Shown: piece after piece, positions 1 through 11,997 of the stretch
How positions within the stretch are numbered: position 1 is the stretch's first letter
Layout: every line of letters begins with the position of its first letter
The notes under the pieces: model-generated
Told to the model about the DNA's origin: nothing
Database searches by the model: none
Seen by the model: the letters and a program-made list of their open reading frames with translations, nothing else
Origin: Akebia trifoliata
Taxonomy: Eukaryota > Streptophyta > Magnoliopsida > Ranunculales > Lardizabalaceae
Assembly (NCBI GenBank): GCA_017979445.1
Contig: CM030711.1
Location: 45,245,560-45,309,559 of the forward strand
Length of the DNA: 64,000 nt
Direction of reading: 5' to 3'
Program-made: the position numbers and the translations under genes

Positions 1-175
1 GTCGTGTTGGAGTGACCTCAAGTTGGAACCTCATATCGCTCTTCTTGGCATGAAAGTGGATAGGAACCATAGATGTTTTTTTACTCATATTTCGATGAAA
101 AGCATGTATGGTTCCCATACACTTTCACATCAAGAAGTGTGATACGAGGTTCCAGCCTAAGATCACTTCAACATT
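1..175. mobile_element. Foldback/MITE element (GGAGTGACCT-type ends)
   Basis: This segment is an imperfect palindrome. The left arm runs from a GTTGGAGTGACCTCA-like end through 'ggaaccatagatg', and the right arm returns through 'atggttcccatacactttcac' to 'gatcacttcaac'. Related copies with the same TGGAGTGACC ends lie near 19028-19205 and 23960-24120. It has no coding capacity. The left boundary may be cut by the window edge. Confidence 0.6.
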
Positions 176-789
176 ATTTTTTTTGTTTTGTAAAATGTCT
201 TGTATTCCATTGGCGGTACATTGAGTTGTAAGGGGCAGTGCCCCCTTTCTAGAGACTCAAGGACGGAGCTGTCAAATCAAATTTTTTAGACTTATTAAAA
301 AGAAAATTATGTAATATTTTTAAAGGTTTTATATTTATATTTTTTGGAGGTTTACGTTTTTGGGGTGCGTAGCAACTCACGATTTTTTAAATAGAGATCT
401 TATGGGTTGTAAAACCAAGGAAAGAAAATAGAGATTGTTCTTGATTTGATCCATGGATGGTAGGCATATTGCCGAACCAAGTAAATTCTAGTGTTGTGTG
501 CGATTATTTTCTCTTTGATGCTTCGTTTCTTTCACAATTTTTGGGTAATTAATTTTGTTAAGGTGAAAGGCATTTGGAAAGAATAGCTAGGGGAATCTAT
601 AAAAAAAAAATGTCCCTATATCAACATCTAATAAGTAAGTTTTTTTCCTTTAATTTATTTAGAAAAATAAGATTATAATTATTGTTTTTTATATCTAGTA
701 TCAAAGGCCATTGGATCCTCGAATGACTCATATGGGAACATATTTCTTACGAAATTGATGTACAAATCTTTAAGCAAATATGTTTCTCT

Positions 790-1480
790 TCTATATCCTT
801 GTATTTTTAACTGATGACATACCCTTCATCTAGGTCTTCTTCTGTTATACCAAGTAATCTACATGCTCTCATCTTCAACCTTTATCCACCAAACCCCTTT
901 TTTTTCCCCCAAAAATTTGTCATCTTCAGTCTTGGTTTTCAACTTCACTCTCAATCTTATAGATTCTATCATTTTCAACTTACAAACCTCAAGAACAAGA
1001 TAATAAATCTTGAAAATGTAAAAAGATTGATATTTTTGTAGAAAAATCAAGAATTTCCTCAAGACATTGAAGACGATGGATCATAGACAAGGTTGGATAG
1101 ATCAAATATAGTTTATCCTAGAAGTTAGCAACTGAAAGATGTTGGATTTCTATGTTAAATTTGTATTCAATCTTAAGCTGTATATCATTTAACCTTCAAA
1201 TCTCAAGAACAAGATAGAAATATTTTCGGAGAAGTAAAATGATGGATTTTTAGATAGAAAAATCAATAGTTTTCTACAAGACATTGAATTCGATGAATAA
1301 AAGACTAAAAAATTAAGAACTTGAAGATAACATTTTTTGTGAGAAAAAAGTAGGGAATTTGATAAGAGATTAAAAGTAAGGGCATTTAAGTCATTTTATG
1401 TTAGTCTCTTAGTCAAAACCTAAGTCAAGGAGGCATGATGTAAAGATCAGGGTATATCTAATATCTAATGTTGATAAAAA
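790..1480. mobile_element. Degenerate non-autonomous repeat (CATACCTCCTTGACTT family)
   Basis: The stretch starts with 'gacatacccttcatctaggtc' and ends with 'cctaagtcaaggaggcatgatg' followed by 'ggtatatctaat'. The same opposed phrases occur at 17005-18145, 28766-29190, 35146-35595 and 58725-59135. It contains only short chance ORFs. It is probably a decayed non-autonomous transposon. The rest of 176-2275 shows no gene; 1925-2075 holds GC-richer, imperfectly palindromic repeat-like sequence ('cccgagtcaagccctgagc', 'ggccattgacactcc'). Confidence 0.45.
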
Positions 1481-2275
1481 GAAATACGTTGAGGGGCACG
1501 TGTAAGTCATTCATTGTCATTTCAACCGTTAGTTGGACACTCGTTGGACAGTTAAAAAAGTATTAAAAGATAGAGAGAGACCTGGAACCAAAGCAATATT
1601 AAGTTTCCACTAAAAGAGGATTCGGTCATCAGAGCACTTTAAGTCGGGATTCGTACTTAATTTAAGCGACGAAAGGTTGAGGTGGTTATGGATCGTCTAC
1701 TTTCTATGTTTAACCATAATAAGGACTCGGACAGACTGCAAATTGAGCAACTTTTTCAAACCAAAGGTTCACAATTGTTCCTTTGGACCCCCCCAGTGGT
1801 GATCTCATGTATGACCTCCATTGCTTTCTTCCTCTACCATTGGATAATCTTGAGCTACACAATTTTTAATTTTATTTTTTGAAAAATACATTTCTTAAAT
1901 AAAAATGTAGAATTTTAATCATTTTATTCGACCCGAGTCAAGCCCTGAGCTTAGTCAACTTAGGCCGGATAATACTATAGGGTAAATCTAGGTAAGGCCC
2001 GCCTCCTGAAGGTCGGGTTAGAGCTCAACCAAGTGCGGTCCAATCCCGGCCATTGACACTCCTACTTCATAATTCGTATAGCAATCATACCAGCTACGGT
2101 ACAGTGTGATCCATGCTGGGAGACTCAGATGTCATCTTATCTGTTTAGAAAAATTTAGGTTTTGAGTTCTCTGTGTCTCTCTGTCATCCATTGATACTAA
2201 AATAACAAATACAGGAAAAACAAAACCACTCGATTAAAAATAAAAATAAATAAATACAGGAAATGTCGTTGATTA

Positions 2276-5200
2276 CTAGTATCTGATCCCTTTAGCAACC
2301 TCAAAGAAGTGAGCGACATTCTCCTCAGGCGTACCTACAACAATCCCATGACCAAGATTCAATATATGTTTACCCTTACCTGCTTTCCTCACTGTGTCCA
2401 TAATCCGATTGCTAATAAACTCCTTTGATCCAAAAAGAACACCAGGGTCCACATTCCCTTGAACTGCCACATTTGATCCCAATCGTCTTCGACCCTCGGC
2501 CATATCAACTGTCCAATCCAAACTAACAACGTCAACACCCGTCAAAGGCAGTCTCTCGAGCAAGCCCCCTGACCCACTTGCGTAAAGGATTAGAGTTAGG
2601 TGTGGATGTGTCTGTTTCACAGAATCCACAATCTGCTTCAAATATGGAAGACTGAACTCCTCAAAATCCACCGGGCTAAGTTCTGTCGCCCACGAATCAA
2701 AAATCTGCACCGCTTGAGCTCCATTGTCTGCTTGGTACTTGATATACTTTGCCATGGAGTCTGAAAATTTCTGGAGGAGTGCATGCAGGACCTATCGAGA
2801 CAATAATAAGAAAGGGAACGTCAGTAGAAACCCAATAGGTTCTTTTTGTTTGGGACAAATTTGCAACTCCGGGAAATTTGAAACGAAAAACAGACTGATT
2901 TGATTTGGTCAAACCATTCTACGGTTTGTCCTCAACCACAATTTATCTTCCCAAAAGAGAGAATATTTGTCGTGTTGTTCAAGTTGGTGGTAAACTTAAC
3001 TATACGTAAGGCGGACGAGTGCCACTTAAACCAGAACCAGTGATCAAACAAGCAAGGAACGTGAGGGGTCTTGTCATTTGAAACACATTACCAGTTTACC
3101 AAGTGCATCCTTGTCACCAAGCCATTATGGTTCTTTATGGTTTGCAATATGTAGTTTTTTAAACATAATTTTGCGTAAAATGACGTTAAAATAAGTGTCA
3201 TTTTCCGTGAAGACAATTTTCAGAGTAGTGTGCCACATATGAAACAGTCTAAATGGAAAATCTAGAGTACAATAAGCAAATGACGTACCTTGGGTTGAGA
3301 GAAAGCTAGTCTCTTTATTTTGGAGAAATGCTTCGACGAACCACCTTCAACAACATATGATGCCAGAGTGAAAGGAGCCCCAACAAAGCCAAGCACTGCT
3401 GCTTCATTGTTTACCTGACAAGGTAAAGACACGATTGAGTATAGTGCATGATTATAAACATAGCAATACACCAAAGAAACAGCAGAGGTAAAACATGTGG
3501 TAGAAGCATTCACAGAGACATACAGGGCACATCCCACAAGTTATAGACTCACCCAATGGTTCTGTCAAGGAGGTTTTCCATCACAAACTGAATTATTTAG
3601 AGAGCTACTATTGGCACTCCAACTTTTACTTATTACACCCCAAATTCTTAAATTATTTATCACACCCTAATTAAAGATTAAAACACACCATTCAAACATT
3701 ATAAAAGTTTGTTCAAGTTATTACCTCAACATTAAAAAGCATTAGAACACATTCAAACAACTTCAACAGTTGTTTACAATTAGGGTTAGGATCATATAAA
3801 ATCCTAAATCTTACAAATAGAAATCTAAATAGAAGAAAAAGCGAGTTTCTATTGGCACCCAAACCTTTTTACTTATTCACACAGCCATTGACTTATTTTT
3901 TATTCTAATTGGGTGTAATAAGTAAACGTTGGGGTGCCAATAGCAACTCTAAGTATTTATCCTCATTTGATCTAGACTTCATAGTTTTCATTTCTTCTTT
4001 TTCTCTTTTGTTTGCTGCACATGGACGATTTAAGATCACCAAATCAAAACATTTTGAGTTCAACCATGGAGGATTCCTAAGAGGTGGGTTCAAAATTCCC
4101 CCAACCCTCCACATGGAGAGCTACTTGTGAGGTACTGGTAAGGAAGACTGGAATTCATATCTTCCCAAAAGTCCACTAGGTTTCTTAATCCTTAAAATGC
4201 TTTTGCCTCAGAAATTTGCATGCTGTCTGTATACAAAAGCACGCTGAAATGATTCAGAAGCACAGGATATGCGTTTAAATTGGGAGATTTTGAAACATAA
4301 AATACTAACTTTAAATTATAGAGATGTGACGTATCAAACCTCTTTCCGCAAGATTGTCAAAGCTTCCCCGACATAGGGAACTGACTCCTCAGGAATGAAC
4401 TCTCTCACTTGATCAACGTCAGAAGCTTCCCTTAGGGGATTGAATATGACTGGACCCTTTCCTTTTACAATGTCAAAAGGTATGTTCATCCCAGAGAGAG
4501 GGGTAAGAATGTCAGAAAATAAAATCACCTGATACAAGAGATGGTAAAATGAAATCAGAAAAGCAACAAAAAGTAGCAAAACTGTGTATAAATGCTCAAA
4601 TTACAGGAAGAACATATAAGAAATTAAGTTGCAGCACCGACAAAAAAGAAAAAGAAAAGAAGAAGAAGAAGAATATCATTGAAGGGAAATTCTACAGTCT
4701 GTTTATTGTACTATCATATAGGTTTTAAAATTCCACCTAAAAATGGGGACACAAAACCTATAGCCACCGAAATAAACACGTGGCAACAGAAAATCACCTA
4801 GGAGACTTCTACAATAGGATGGGTGGAATGACATCATTAAATTTTAGGCCCTCAAGTAGTACCTTTCTTTTAGCCTCACAAGCTTATTGAATTGCAATAG
4901 GCTACACAAAATCTGAACTTACAAAGCAGTCCATAATTAGACAGTCTCCCCCCCAATGTGCAATAGTAACGAAGAAGACCATGCCCATCCACTCATTATC
5001 CAGATAAGGATATAGAATTGAGCAAATTCCGTCCAGCATTTGTGTGTGTGTGTGTGTGCATGAGATAATGTAGGGTTCCACCCCCCCCCCCCTTTTTTTT
5101 TTGAAGTAGGATGAATCCCTTCAGATATGCCCAGCCACCACAAGCTGGCATATCGGGTATAATCGCGGGTGTGAGACTCGATGTCATGTCCCTGGGAAGT

Positions 5201-8200
5201 GCACCCAAGTCTCTCAACCAGTGCTCCACAACCTGGGTTTTCAATCCAGCAACAATTTGTAAATGAAATAAATTGGTATCTTCAACCTATTTCCAATCCC
5301 ATAAAAGTTGTTGGGTCAAATAACTGTATGTCAAACAAAATACAAACAATCACTGACTTTGATTTCCAGTAAAGCTGCAGAAACATTTCTCAAGATCTTT
5401 GTAGTTGGTAGTCCTTTCTTAATAAATAATCACTTGTCTGAACACATAAGAGACTGCATTACTCAAGGGGAAGGAGAAAGGAAGTTAAACGTTCAGAAAA
5501 TGAATCACATGAGAAAACATTTCCCACTCCATCCCTAAAAGGTCCATCCAGAAGCTCCACTCTCGCTGGAAAGTGAACATGGAGAAAAGATAATTGCACT
5601 CACACCATGATATTATCAGCATTCTTTGCCTACTGGGGAAACAAGACCACCCAATTATTATCTACCAATGTTCAAGTCAAGTGGCACCCACACAACTCAG
5701 TCCATTTTCTTTTATAGGTAAGCTGGAGTTGAACCCATGACCTTGAAGTTGCATTACTATATGTCAACCAACTGATATATGGGTCTAAGCCCCCGTCTTA
5801 TTGATTAATGGTGGAGAAGAACATACCCATTTTTCATTGATTAAACTAGAAAGACCAAAGAAACGATAGCAAACATGAAAGAGAAAGGCAAACAGGAAGA
5901 TTACACCCATTAAGAACACAAAGCATCTAGATGCAGTCGTTATTTCTATGAAATAGAGATAGGCAAACAAAAATGGTTCCTACAAGGTAGTTACCCCATC
6001 AGGCTTAAAAACTTTCCATGGCTGTAGAGATATTTCAACAACAAGATCAACATTTTCTGATCTTTCACGAAAAGAAGGATGCTTCTCACAAATGATTTGG
6101 TAGCTCTGTAATAGAAAATAATCAACAATTAGTTCCAGAACTAAGAGAATTACGTTTTACATACATTTATTCACATGTCCGCAAACAGAGATCTTAGAAA
6201 CTTCCACTTATAATTATTATTATCGATATTATTAATATTATCATTTTGATAAGTAGAATAGTCCTCTATATTAGGAATAACAAAAGAGAGAGATTTTTTT
6301 AAAGAAAATAACCCTTGAATCCATTTTCTGAATAATTATTCACCAAATAATCAGCCGCATATACTTTCCCTATACATAACCAAAAACACAATGTTAGTAT
6401 CCAGAACTTTTTAGATGCTGTCAAACCTGCCTTCATGTACCTCCCTGCTTGCCTCATTAGCCAAACTGGGGGTCTTTCTACATTTTCCCCTCGAACAGCA
6501 GTCAGTAAGAGTGGTTCGACAGCACTGACAGCTTTTCGTTCCACTATAGTCTCTGTAATGTAAATGCTACAGGAGTTAGAATTTATAAATTAAGACATGG
6601 ATTTTGCTCGTTTAGTCTCAACAAGATCGGAGCACATGGAAAGAAGCACAAATAATTAAATTTTAAACTCTCACAATTGAAACTTGTACCTCCCAAAGGT
6701 AAAAAATGAGGAAGGAATGGATACTTAATTAAAATGTAGCTAGCATTCACTCATGGGCAATGCCAAGTAAGAATGGATAGAAAAATAAATACTACATAAG
6801 GTTAATTGGTTGAGAGTCGACAACTGCTTCAAGATTTCTAAGAGTCATAAACTTTAGGGAATGTTTGGATCACTAATTTTGCGCAAGAAAGGGATGGATA
6901 CTCAATTAAAATATAGCTAGCATTCACTCATGGGAAATGCCAAATAAGAATGGATATACAAATAAATACTACATAAGGTTAGTTGGTTGAGAGTCGACAA
7001 CTGCTTCAAGATTTCTAAGAGTCATAAACTTTAGGGAATGTTTGAATCACCAATTTTGCACAAGAAAGAGCTTTTTCAAGTAGGAACTAAAGAAGAAGGA
7101 TTTTCCTCAATGAAAATATTGTGATGTACCCCAACTAGGGAAGGGGGAGTCCAACATTTGAAGAAACTTTTCAGAGTTATTTTGTGGTTTTCCTCAAACC
7201 AGGGATGTCTTTGCAAAATGAAAGACTGGAAAAGAGTCCCCTTTGTCCCATGGAGTTAAGTGAGGAACCGTCTCACTATAATTATAAATTAAAAAAATGA
7301 AAGTTGGGGTAATGGGAAGGAAGACACTAGATATCAATGACCATTCCAGTAATCTTAAGTCTAATCTCAAAGCCCCTATTCCCACAGTACTATCTTTCAT
7401 CCTGATGCGCTTTAGCTCCCCTTACACAGAACAACCTGGCAAAATTTGGCCACCCAATTGTGGGGACAGAGCTTACTGGGACGGAGAACGTCAAGTTGTT
7501 GGTCCGCCCCTCTTCCCACAGTACTATCTTTCATCCTGACGTGTCAGGTTGTTATACATGGGTGGGTGGGTTGTCTAGACAAACGAATCACAGTCGACCA
7601 GGAAGAGGTGAGATCAATGACGAAACTACTAACTATTAGTTGGAAAGGAAATAAACAGTCACATCCCTACTTTGATTGTAACTATTATCATTATAAGGCT
7701 GAACATGTAGGTTTTACCCAATGCGGCAGCAAGAGTCTTGTGGCTGATTGCTAACAGGTCAGACCCTCACTTTGGATGTGTTTTAGGGAAATGATGATAC
7801 TTACAATCAAAGTAGGGAAGTCTTAGGTCTAATTCGGATGTCTGTCAAGATGACAAGACTTGGGAATTGATGTGTCAGATGAGAATTAAGGAAAAAGGGG
7901 ATGCATAATCCTAGTTATGCATGAGCATTTTGAATGAAAGAGAACAACAGGAACATCCTACGGTTATAGGGAAGTTGAGGATTTAAGATTTTTCGGGATG
8001 TAAAATCTTTATATATAAGTCCACTCATAACCAAAGAGAGGACAGAAAAACGATGCTCAATTTATTTGGGAATAGAAATGTCATAATTTAGGACAAAAAC
8101 CCAATGTTTGGTTCCTCTTTTCCTTGGAGCTCTCCTTGACCTCTAAAGGCCCTAGCCCTAGTTCCATCATTTCTTCATATCTTCTCAATATGATTTTATA

Positions 8201-9048
8201 TCTACAAAAATAATATTAATTAAAAAAAATCTAAAAATAAGTATAGAAAAGTGTCGCACAAAATCCGTGAAGTGTCAGTCTGACACGTTCCAGCATAGGT
8301 ACTTAACTGCTTTAGAAGAGTGTATATGTAAAATATGATAAAAGCTAAGATCTTAAAGAGCAATGCAAGAACTAGATAAAAATAACACCACGTACAGATA
8401 AAAAGCTTTTGATTTTCGTTTGAATCTTGTATCTCCACTTGAAAGAGAGAGAGAGAGATTTATTGGGTCAATGTAGTTTATGTGTGTGTTGTTGAGGAGT
8501 CCAGCCACGAACTCGAGTTAAGTGTGTCATTAATTGCACCAATATAACCAGCCTTGGAATTTAGATCATTAATTGCACGAGTCTGACTTGGGGAATGGTT
8601 TGATTTGAGGAATGTGGTTCACTTAGCCAGGCATCAACGACTATCATCGGTCGAGGGGCCTCATTTCATCATGATTAAGTCCATTATCATCTTATCAATA
8701 AAAATCCCTCATTTTCCCCAAAATTATTCACTAATTTTTCTTATTATTCAGATTAATTGTGGCATTGTGCAATAAGAAGTATTATTCCATAAAAAAATAC
8801 TTCATCAAGTCTAAATTTCAAGAAAAAAATATTATTTTTTTCATTGGGAGAGTTTTATAAGACTAAACGAATTCAAACTTCAAAAAAGAGATGAATTTAA
8901 GAGAAATTCAAGCAGAATAAGAAATAACCCTAATTTAAGAGAAATTTTTACCTCCAACAGCACAGTTGATTCTGAGCTTCGATCTTGAGGTAGAAGTGAT
9001 TGTGGATTTGGGAGAAATTGTGAGAGTCGGGAAAGAGAGGCAAGACAT
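2276..9048 (-). CDS. HEME: Uroporphyrinogen decarboxylase, chloroplast-targeted
   Basis: This enzyme removes four carboxyl groups from uroporphyrinogen III to give coproporphyrinogen III, a shared step of haem and chlorophyll synthesis in the plastid. Exons (minus strand) are 9048-8952, 6552-6431, 6105-5995, 4528-4340, 3414-3289 and 2791-2276. They join in phase to 386 codons, close to the plant family length. Exon 1 encodes a Ser/Thr-rich transit peptide (about residues 1-30). The [11 protein letters not shown] signature holds Arg66 and Arg70. Asp116 lies in ILFSD, Tyr193 in [14 protein letters not shown] and His363 in NLGHGI, matching the family's active-site residues. Intron 2 (6430-6106) starts with GC (GCAGGT); using the nearby GT would shift the frame. 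Introns 1 and 3 carry repeats. The gene looks functional. The start is inferred from phase and transit-peptide composition. Confidence 0.95.
3590..3952. mobile_element. Composite MITE in UROD intron 4 (GAGAGCTACTATTGGCAC ends)
   Basis: The ends are 'gagagctactattggcac' and the inverse 'gtgccaatagcaactct'. A third end-like motif ('tttctattggcacccaaac') lies inside near 3848, so the right part is itself a small hairpin. Full-length relatives with the same internal order lie at 18712-19262 and 58355-58712. Confidence 0.65.
5041..5058 (+). repeat. (TG)9 microsatellite in UROD intron 3
   Basis: Nine TG units are followed about 20 bp later by a run of 12 C and 10 T. Confidence 0.9.
5081..5240 (-). 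mobile_element. SINE-like element, minus orientation
   Basis: Read on the minus strand, the segment opens with a box A-like 'gtggagcactggttgagag'. It continues to a box B-like 'gacatcgagtctcacacc' and ends in an A10 tract followed by a G run at 5081-5102. This order of internal Pol III-like boxes followed by a 3' A tail is what tRNA-derived SINEs show. Target duplications were not resolved, so the identity is tentative. It lies in UROD intron 3. Confidence 0.45.
6714..7067 (+). repeat. 177-bp tandem duplication in UROD intron 1
   Basis: Two adjacent copies (6714-6890 and 6891-7067) share long identical stretches such as 'gctagcattcactcatggg' and 'gagtcgacaactgcttcaag', with only scattered substitutions. 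The remainder of intron 1 (6553-8951) shows no gene. A 26-bp direct repeat around 'cacagtactatctttcatcc' occurs near 7385 and 7520. Confidence 0.9.
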
Positions 9049-9300
9049 CGTTTCCAATCAAAAACAACTTCAAAGATCAAACGAAGAATTCTCTCAGATA
9101 TCTTCTCATCTCCCTTCTCTCAATTTTTTGTTGGAGGGTTGACGAGTGGCTATGTAGATATTGGATAATGCTTTTGAAGTAAGTTTACCATAACACCCTT
9201 AGATTTATCGAGAATAACCGAAATTGACCTACGGTTTGCCTATCTTCTTCCATTATTACCCTTGGTAAAATGTCCAAAAGACCCTTTCATCTTTTCCAGT
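9049..9300 (-). promoter_or_regulatory. 5' flank of the UROD gene
   Basis: This AT-rich sequence lies directly upstream of the UROD start codon and should hold its 5' UTR and core promoter. No unmistakable TATA box could be fixed. The following 9300-11997 contains only repeats and AT-rich spacer. Confidence 0.35.
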
Positions 9301-9882
9301 AAACAGGCAACTCTGAACTCGTGATGTGTCGGATGAGTCATCACAATGTCGGAAGATACCGAGCGAGATAATCAATGTGAATTGTGCATCGTGTTAACTC
9401 AGTCAGGTTTCTAAGATGAATCATTCAATATTTTGAAAATATTGGTCGAGCAAAGGAAAGTGCCAAGTCAATATGATTTTATGTTTATGATGTAAAGTAT
9501 TATTAATTTATTATGATTTAGGATATTTTGTGATGGAACATCTACTAATCAACTTTATTATAAAATAATAATTTTTAAAATAAAATTGTATTAATAAATA
9601 TTTTTTTAAAGTGTTCGAGTCCTTCATCAACTTGGTATTAATTGAGAGGACAAAACTTTGAAGTGGGTATCTAATTTCAAAATTTTACTAAAACCCTCTC
9701 CTTTGGATTACTCCAAGGCGGTATTCTAAATATTGACTAAAATGTAAAGACGTGAAGGATTCTTCTAAAATTTTAAAGCGTTGCTTCAACATACTTTTTT
9801 TTATAATTATTATAAGTATGTTTTCAATGAGATTAGTACGCGGTATTGATAAGAATTGAACTCAAATTTATGGTATTATCAT

Positions 9883-10112
9883 CATGGTTTAAAATCTTGT
9901 CCGAGACTGAGACGATTCGTCCGATATGTTTCGATATCGTCCACCAACGAGACGGATAGACAAGTCACATACATCGGATGAGATTTCAAAACCATGATTC
10001 ATTTGTCTCATTGTTGAACAAGACGACTCAAACGTATCAGAAAACTCGTCCGAGACAACTCAATTTTATTCATGGACAAGATGAGATGCTAAAATGAGTT
10101 TTAAAACCATGA
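9883..10112. mobile_element. MITE with CATGGTTTTAAAA ends, copy 1
   Basis: The element opens with 'catggtttaaaatcttgtcc' and closes with 'gagttttaaaaccatg', an inverted pair. Inside are 'gacgattcgtccgatatg' and 'gatatcgtccaccaacgaga'. The same internal phrases recur in three other copies at 44122-44305, 57545-57763 and 59469-59675, the last reversed. Confidence 0.75.
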
Positions 10113-11077
10113 TCATCACCTATAGACTTTATTAAGTATGCCAACTAGATAGTTCATGTACAACATATAGCATTTTTTTGCTCCCTTACAAATAATCACA
10201 CAATTTTGACAAGATTACCCTTCGTTGATCATGATAAGACATAAATTTTTGTGCTCCAACTTTTTTTTTCCTTAAAATTCTTACAAAACTTGGTCAAAAC
10301 TAGAAGTTACGATAAAATTTTATGAAGTTCCACGATACAAAATATTTTCACGTAAAATTTTGTGTTGCAAACTATTGCTTTGCAAATTTTTGTGAATTTA
10401 TTACTTTCTAGAATGACCCTTCTAAGATCAGTCTATTACAAGAATACACCTTCTTCTTCTCCCTGGATGTTCACTGCCCTCTAATGAAAAATATGATCTT
10501 GTTTGGTATGGCTGCAAAAAAATGTAAATTGATTTAAAACAAAATTTTTGACAACCGTAAATCATCACAAAAATTTGGTTGAGGTTCAATTAAATGGCAC
10601 CAAAGTTTTGTAGCCATCCATTGCTTTTCCATTATGAATTCTTGTAAAAACTTTATCAGACAATAAGTCACTAAATCAATAATCTTTATTAATTATTAAG
10701 GTTATAAAGGTCATTTCAGTTAACAGGAAAGACAGTTAATTTGATGTTAAAGAAAGAAAAGCGTTGTTATTTAGTGCCATGAATATGGGTACTTTTGTCC
10801 AAAGGTACTAAAAGTTCTTATCTTGTTTCTGTGATATTATCTGTTCCGACATTTGGATTGGCACATTATCCGTTGGATGGTTTGAATTGGTATTTGGATA
10901 CCACTGTATACAACCATCTTTTTGTATAATTCCTAAAATGACCTTTTAGATAATGTTAGATGACACAAATGCCCTTAAAGTTTCTCTATTATTTACAAAC
11001 AAAAAATCTGATTATAACCAATCTGAAATTTTGGCAATAAAGTTTGTTACATAAGATGTTCATCAATTAATATAAAG

Positions 11078-11190
11078 AGTTACTATTGCCACATCAACTT
11101 TTAACGTCACACCTACCATGCAATTATTTGGTGATTTACAAAGGAATTGGTGTGGTATTAGTAAAAGTTGATATGGCAATATTAGCTCCC
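11078..11190. mobile_element. Short MITE (GAGTTACTATTGCCACA ends)
   Basis: The ends 'gagttactattgccacatc' and 'gatatggcaatattagctc' are inverted repeats around a roughly 75-bp core. It belongs to the same family as 11287-11392 and 51414-51538. Confidence 0.6.
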
Positions 11191-11286
11191 TTAACATATT
11201 AGGACAGGATTTATTGTGAATTGTTACATAATATGCCTATCATTCTCATAAAAAATCAATCCATTTTGAAATTGATAACTTTATTT

Positions 11287-11392
11287 AAGAGAGTTACTAT
11301 TGCCCCCCAACTTTTACTAACACCACACCAACTGTGTGCAATTCTTTGGGATTTACATAGGAATTGGTGTGGCAATAGCAGCTCTTTTAAAC
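11287..11392. mobile_element. Short MITE (GAGAGTTACTATTGCC ends), second copy
   Basis: Inverted ends 'gagagttactattgcc' and 'ggcaatagcagctctt' bracket a core with 'acaccaactgtgtgcaattc' and 'aggaattggtgtgg'. The core is nearly the same as in the 51414-51538 copy, so the family membership is clear. Confidence 0.7.
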
Positions 11393-11997
11393 AAGACTTG
11401 CATTTAGTTGAGAGCATGGATATCCTCATACAAACTAAAATATCCAAAATGTTATCAAGCCCAAGAACCAACCAAAACTCGAAACAGGCCACCGAGGTCC
11501 CCCGAACATCAATCCAAGAAACATGAACAAGGCATTTGACATCAAGCACCATGTGTTAAAGAGTCAGAAACTGAACCTGAGTGTTATAGATGAGTTAAGT
11601 TTGATGCAGTTGCACCATTTTTTGCTTCTTTTAGCCATCCAACATACAATACTCTTCTATCTGTACAACCCATATTCATTTTCTACGAAAACTTATTCAC
11701 GAGGATGAGAATATACCCGTCTCCATAACTATTTTGAAAATGTTACATAAAGATTTATGAACAAATAGTATTCAATCACTCGAACCAGATTGATTCTGCA
11801 TGTAGATAACGAATGGTATTCGGAATTCATTTCTAGAACCCTGCCATTCTACAGCAATTTTGCTTAAGACACAATCTAACATTCCAAACATCTATACAAA
11901 GAGAAAGCACACCTAACATTGATTTCAAAGTGGAAGCAATCCGAAGTAGTCGTAACAGAAGCAAACATAATCCAAACATGAAAGAAATAGTATTCAC

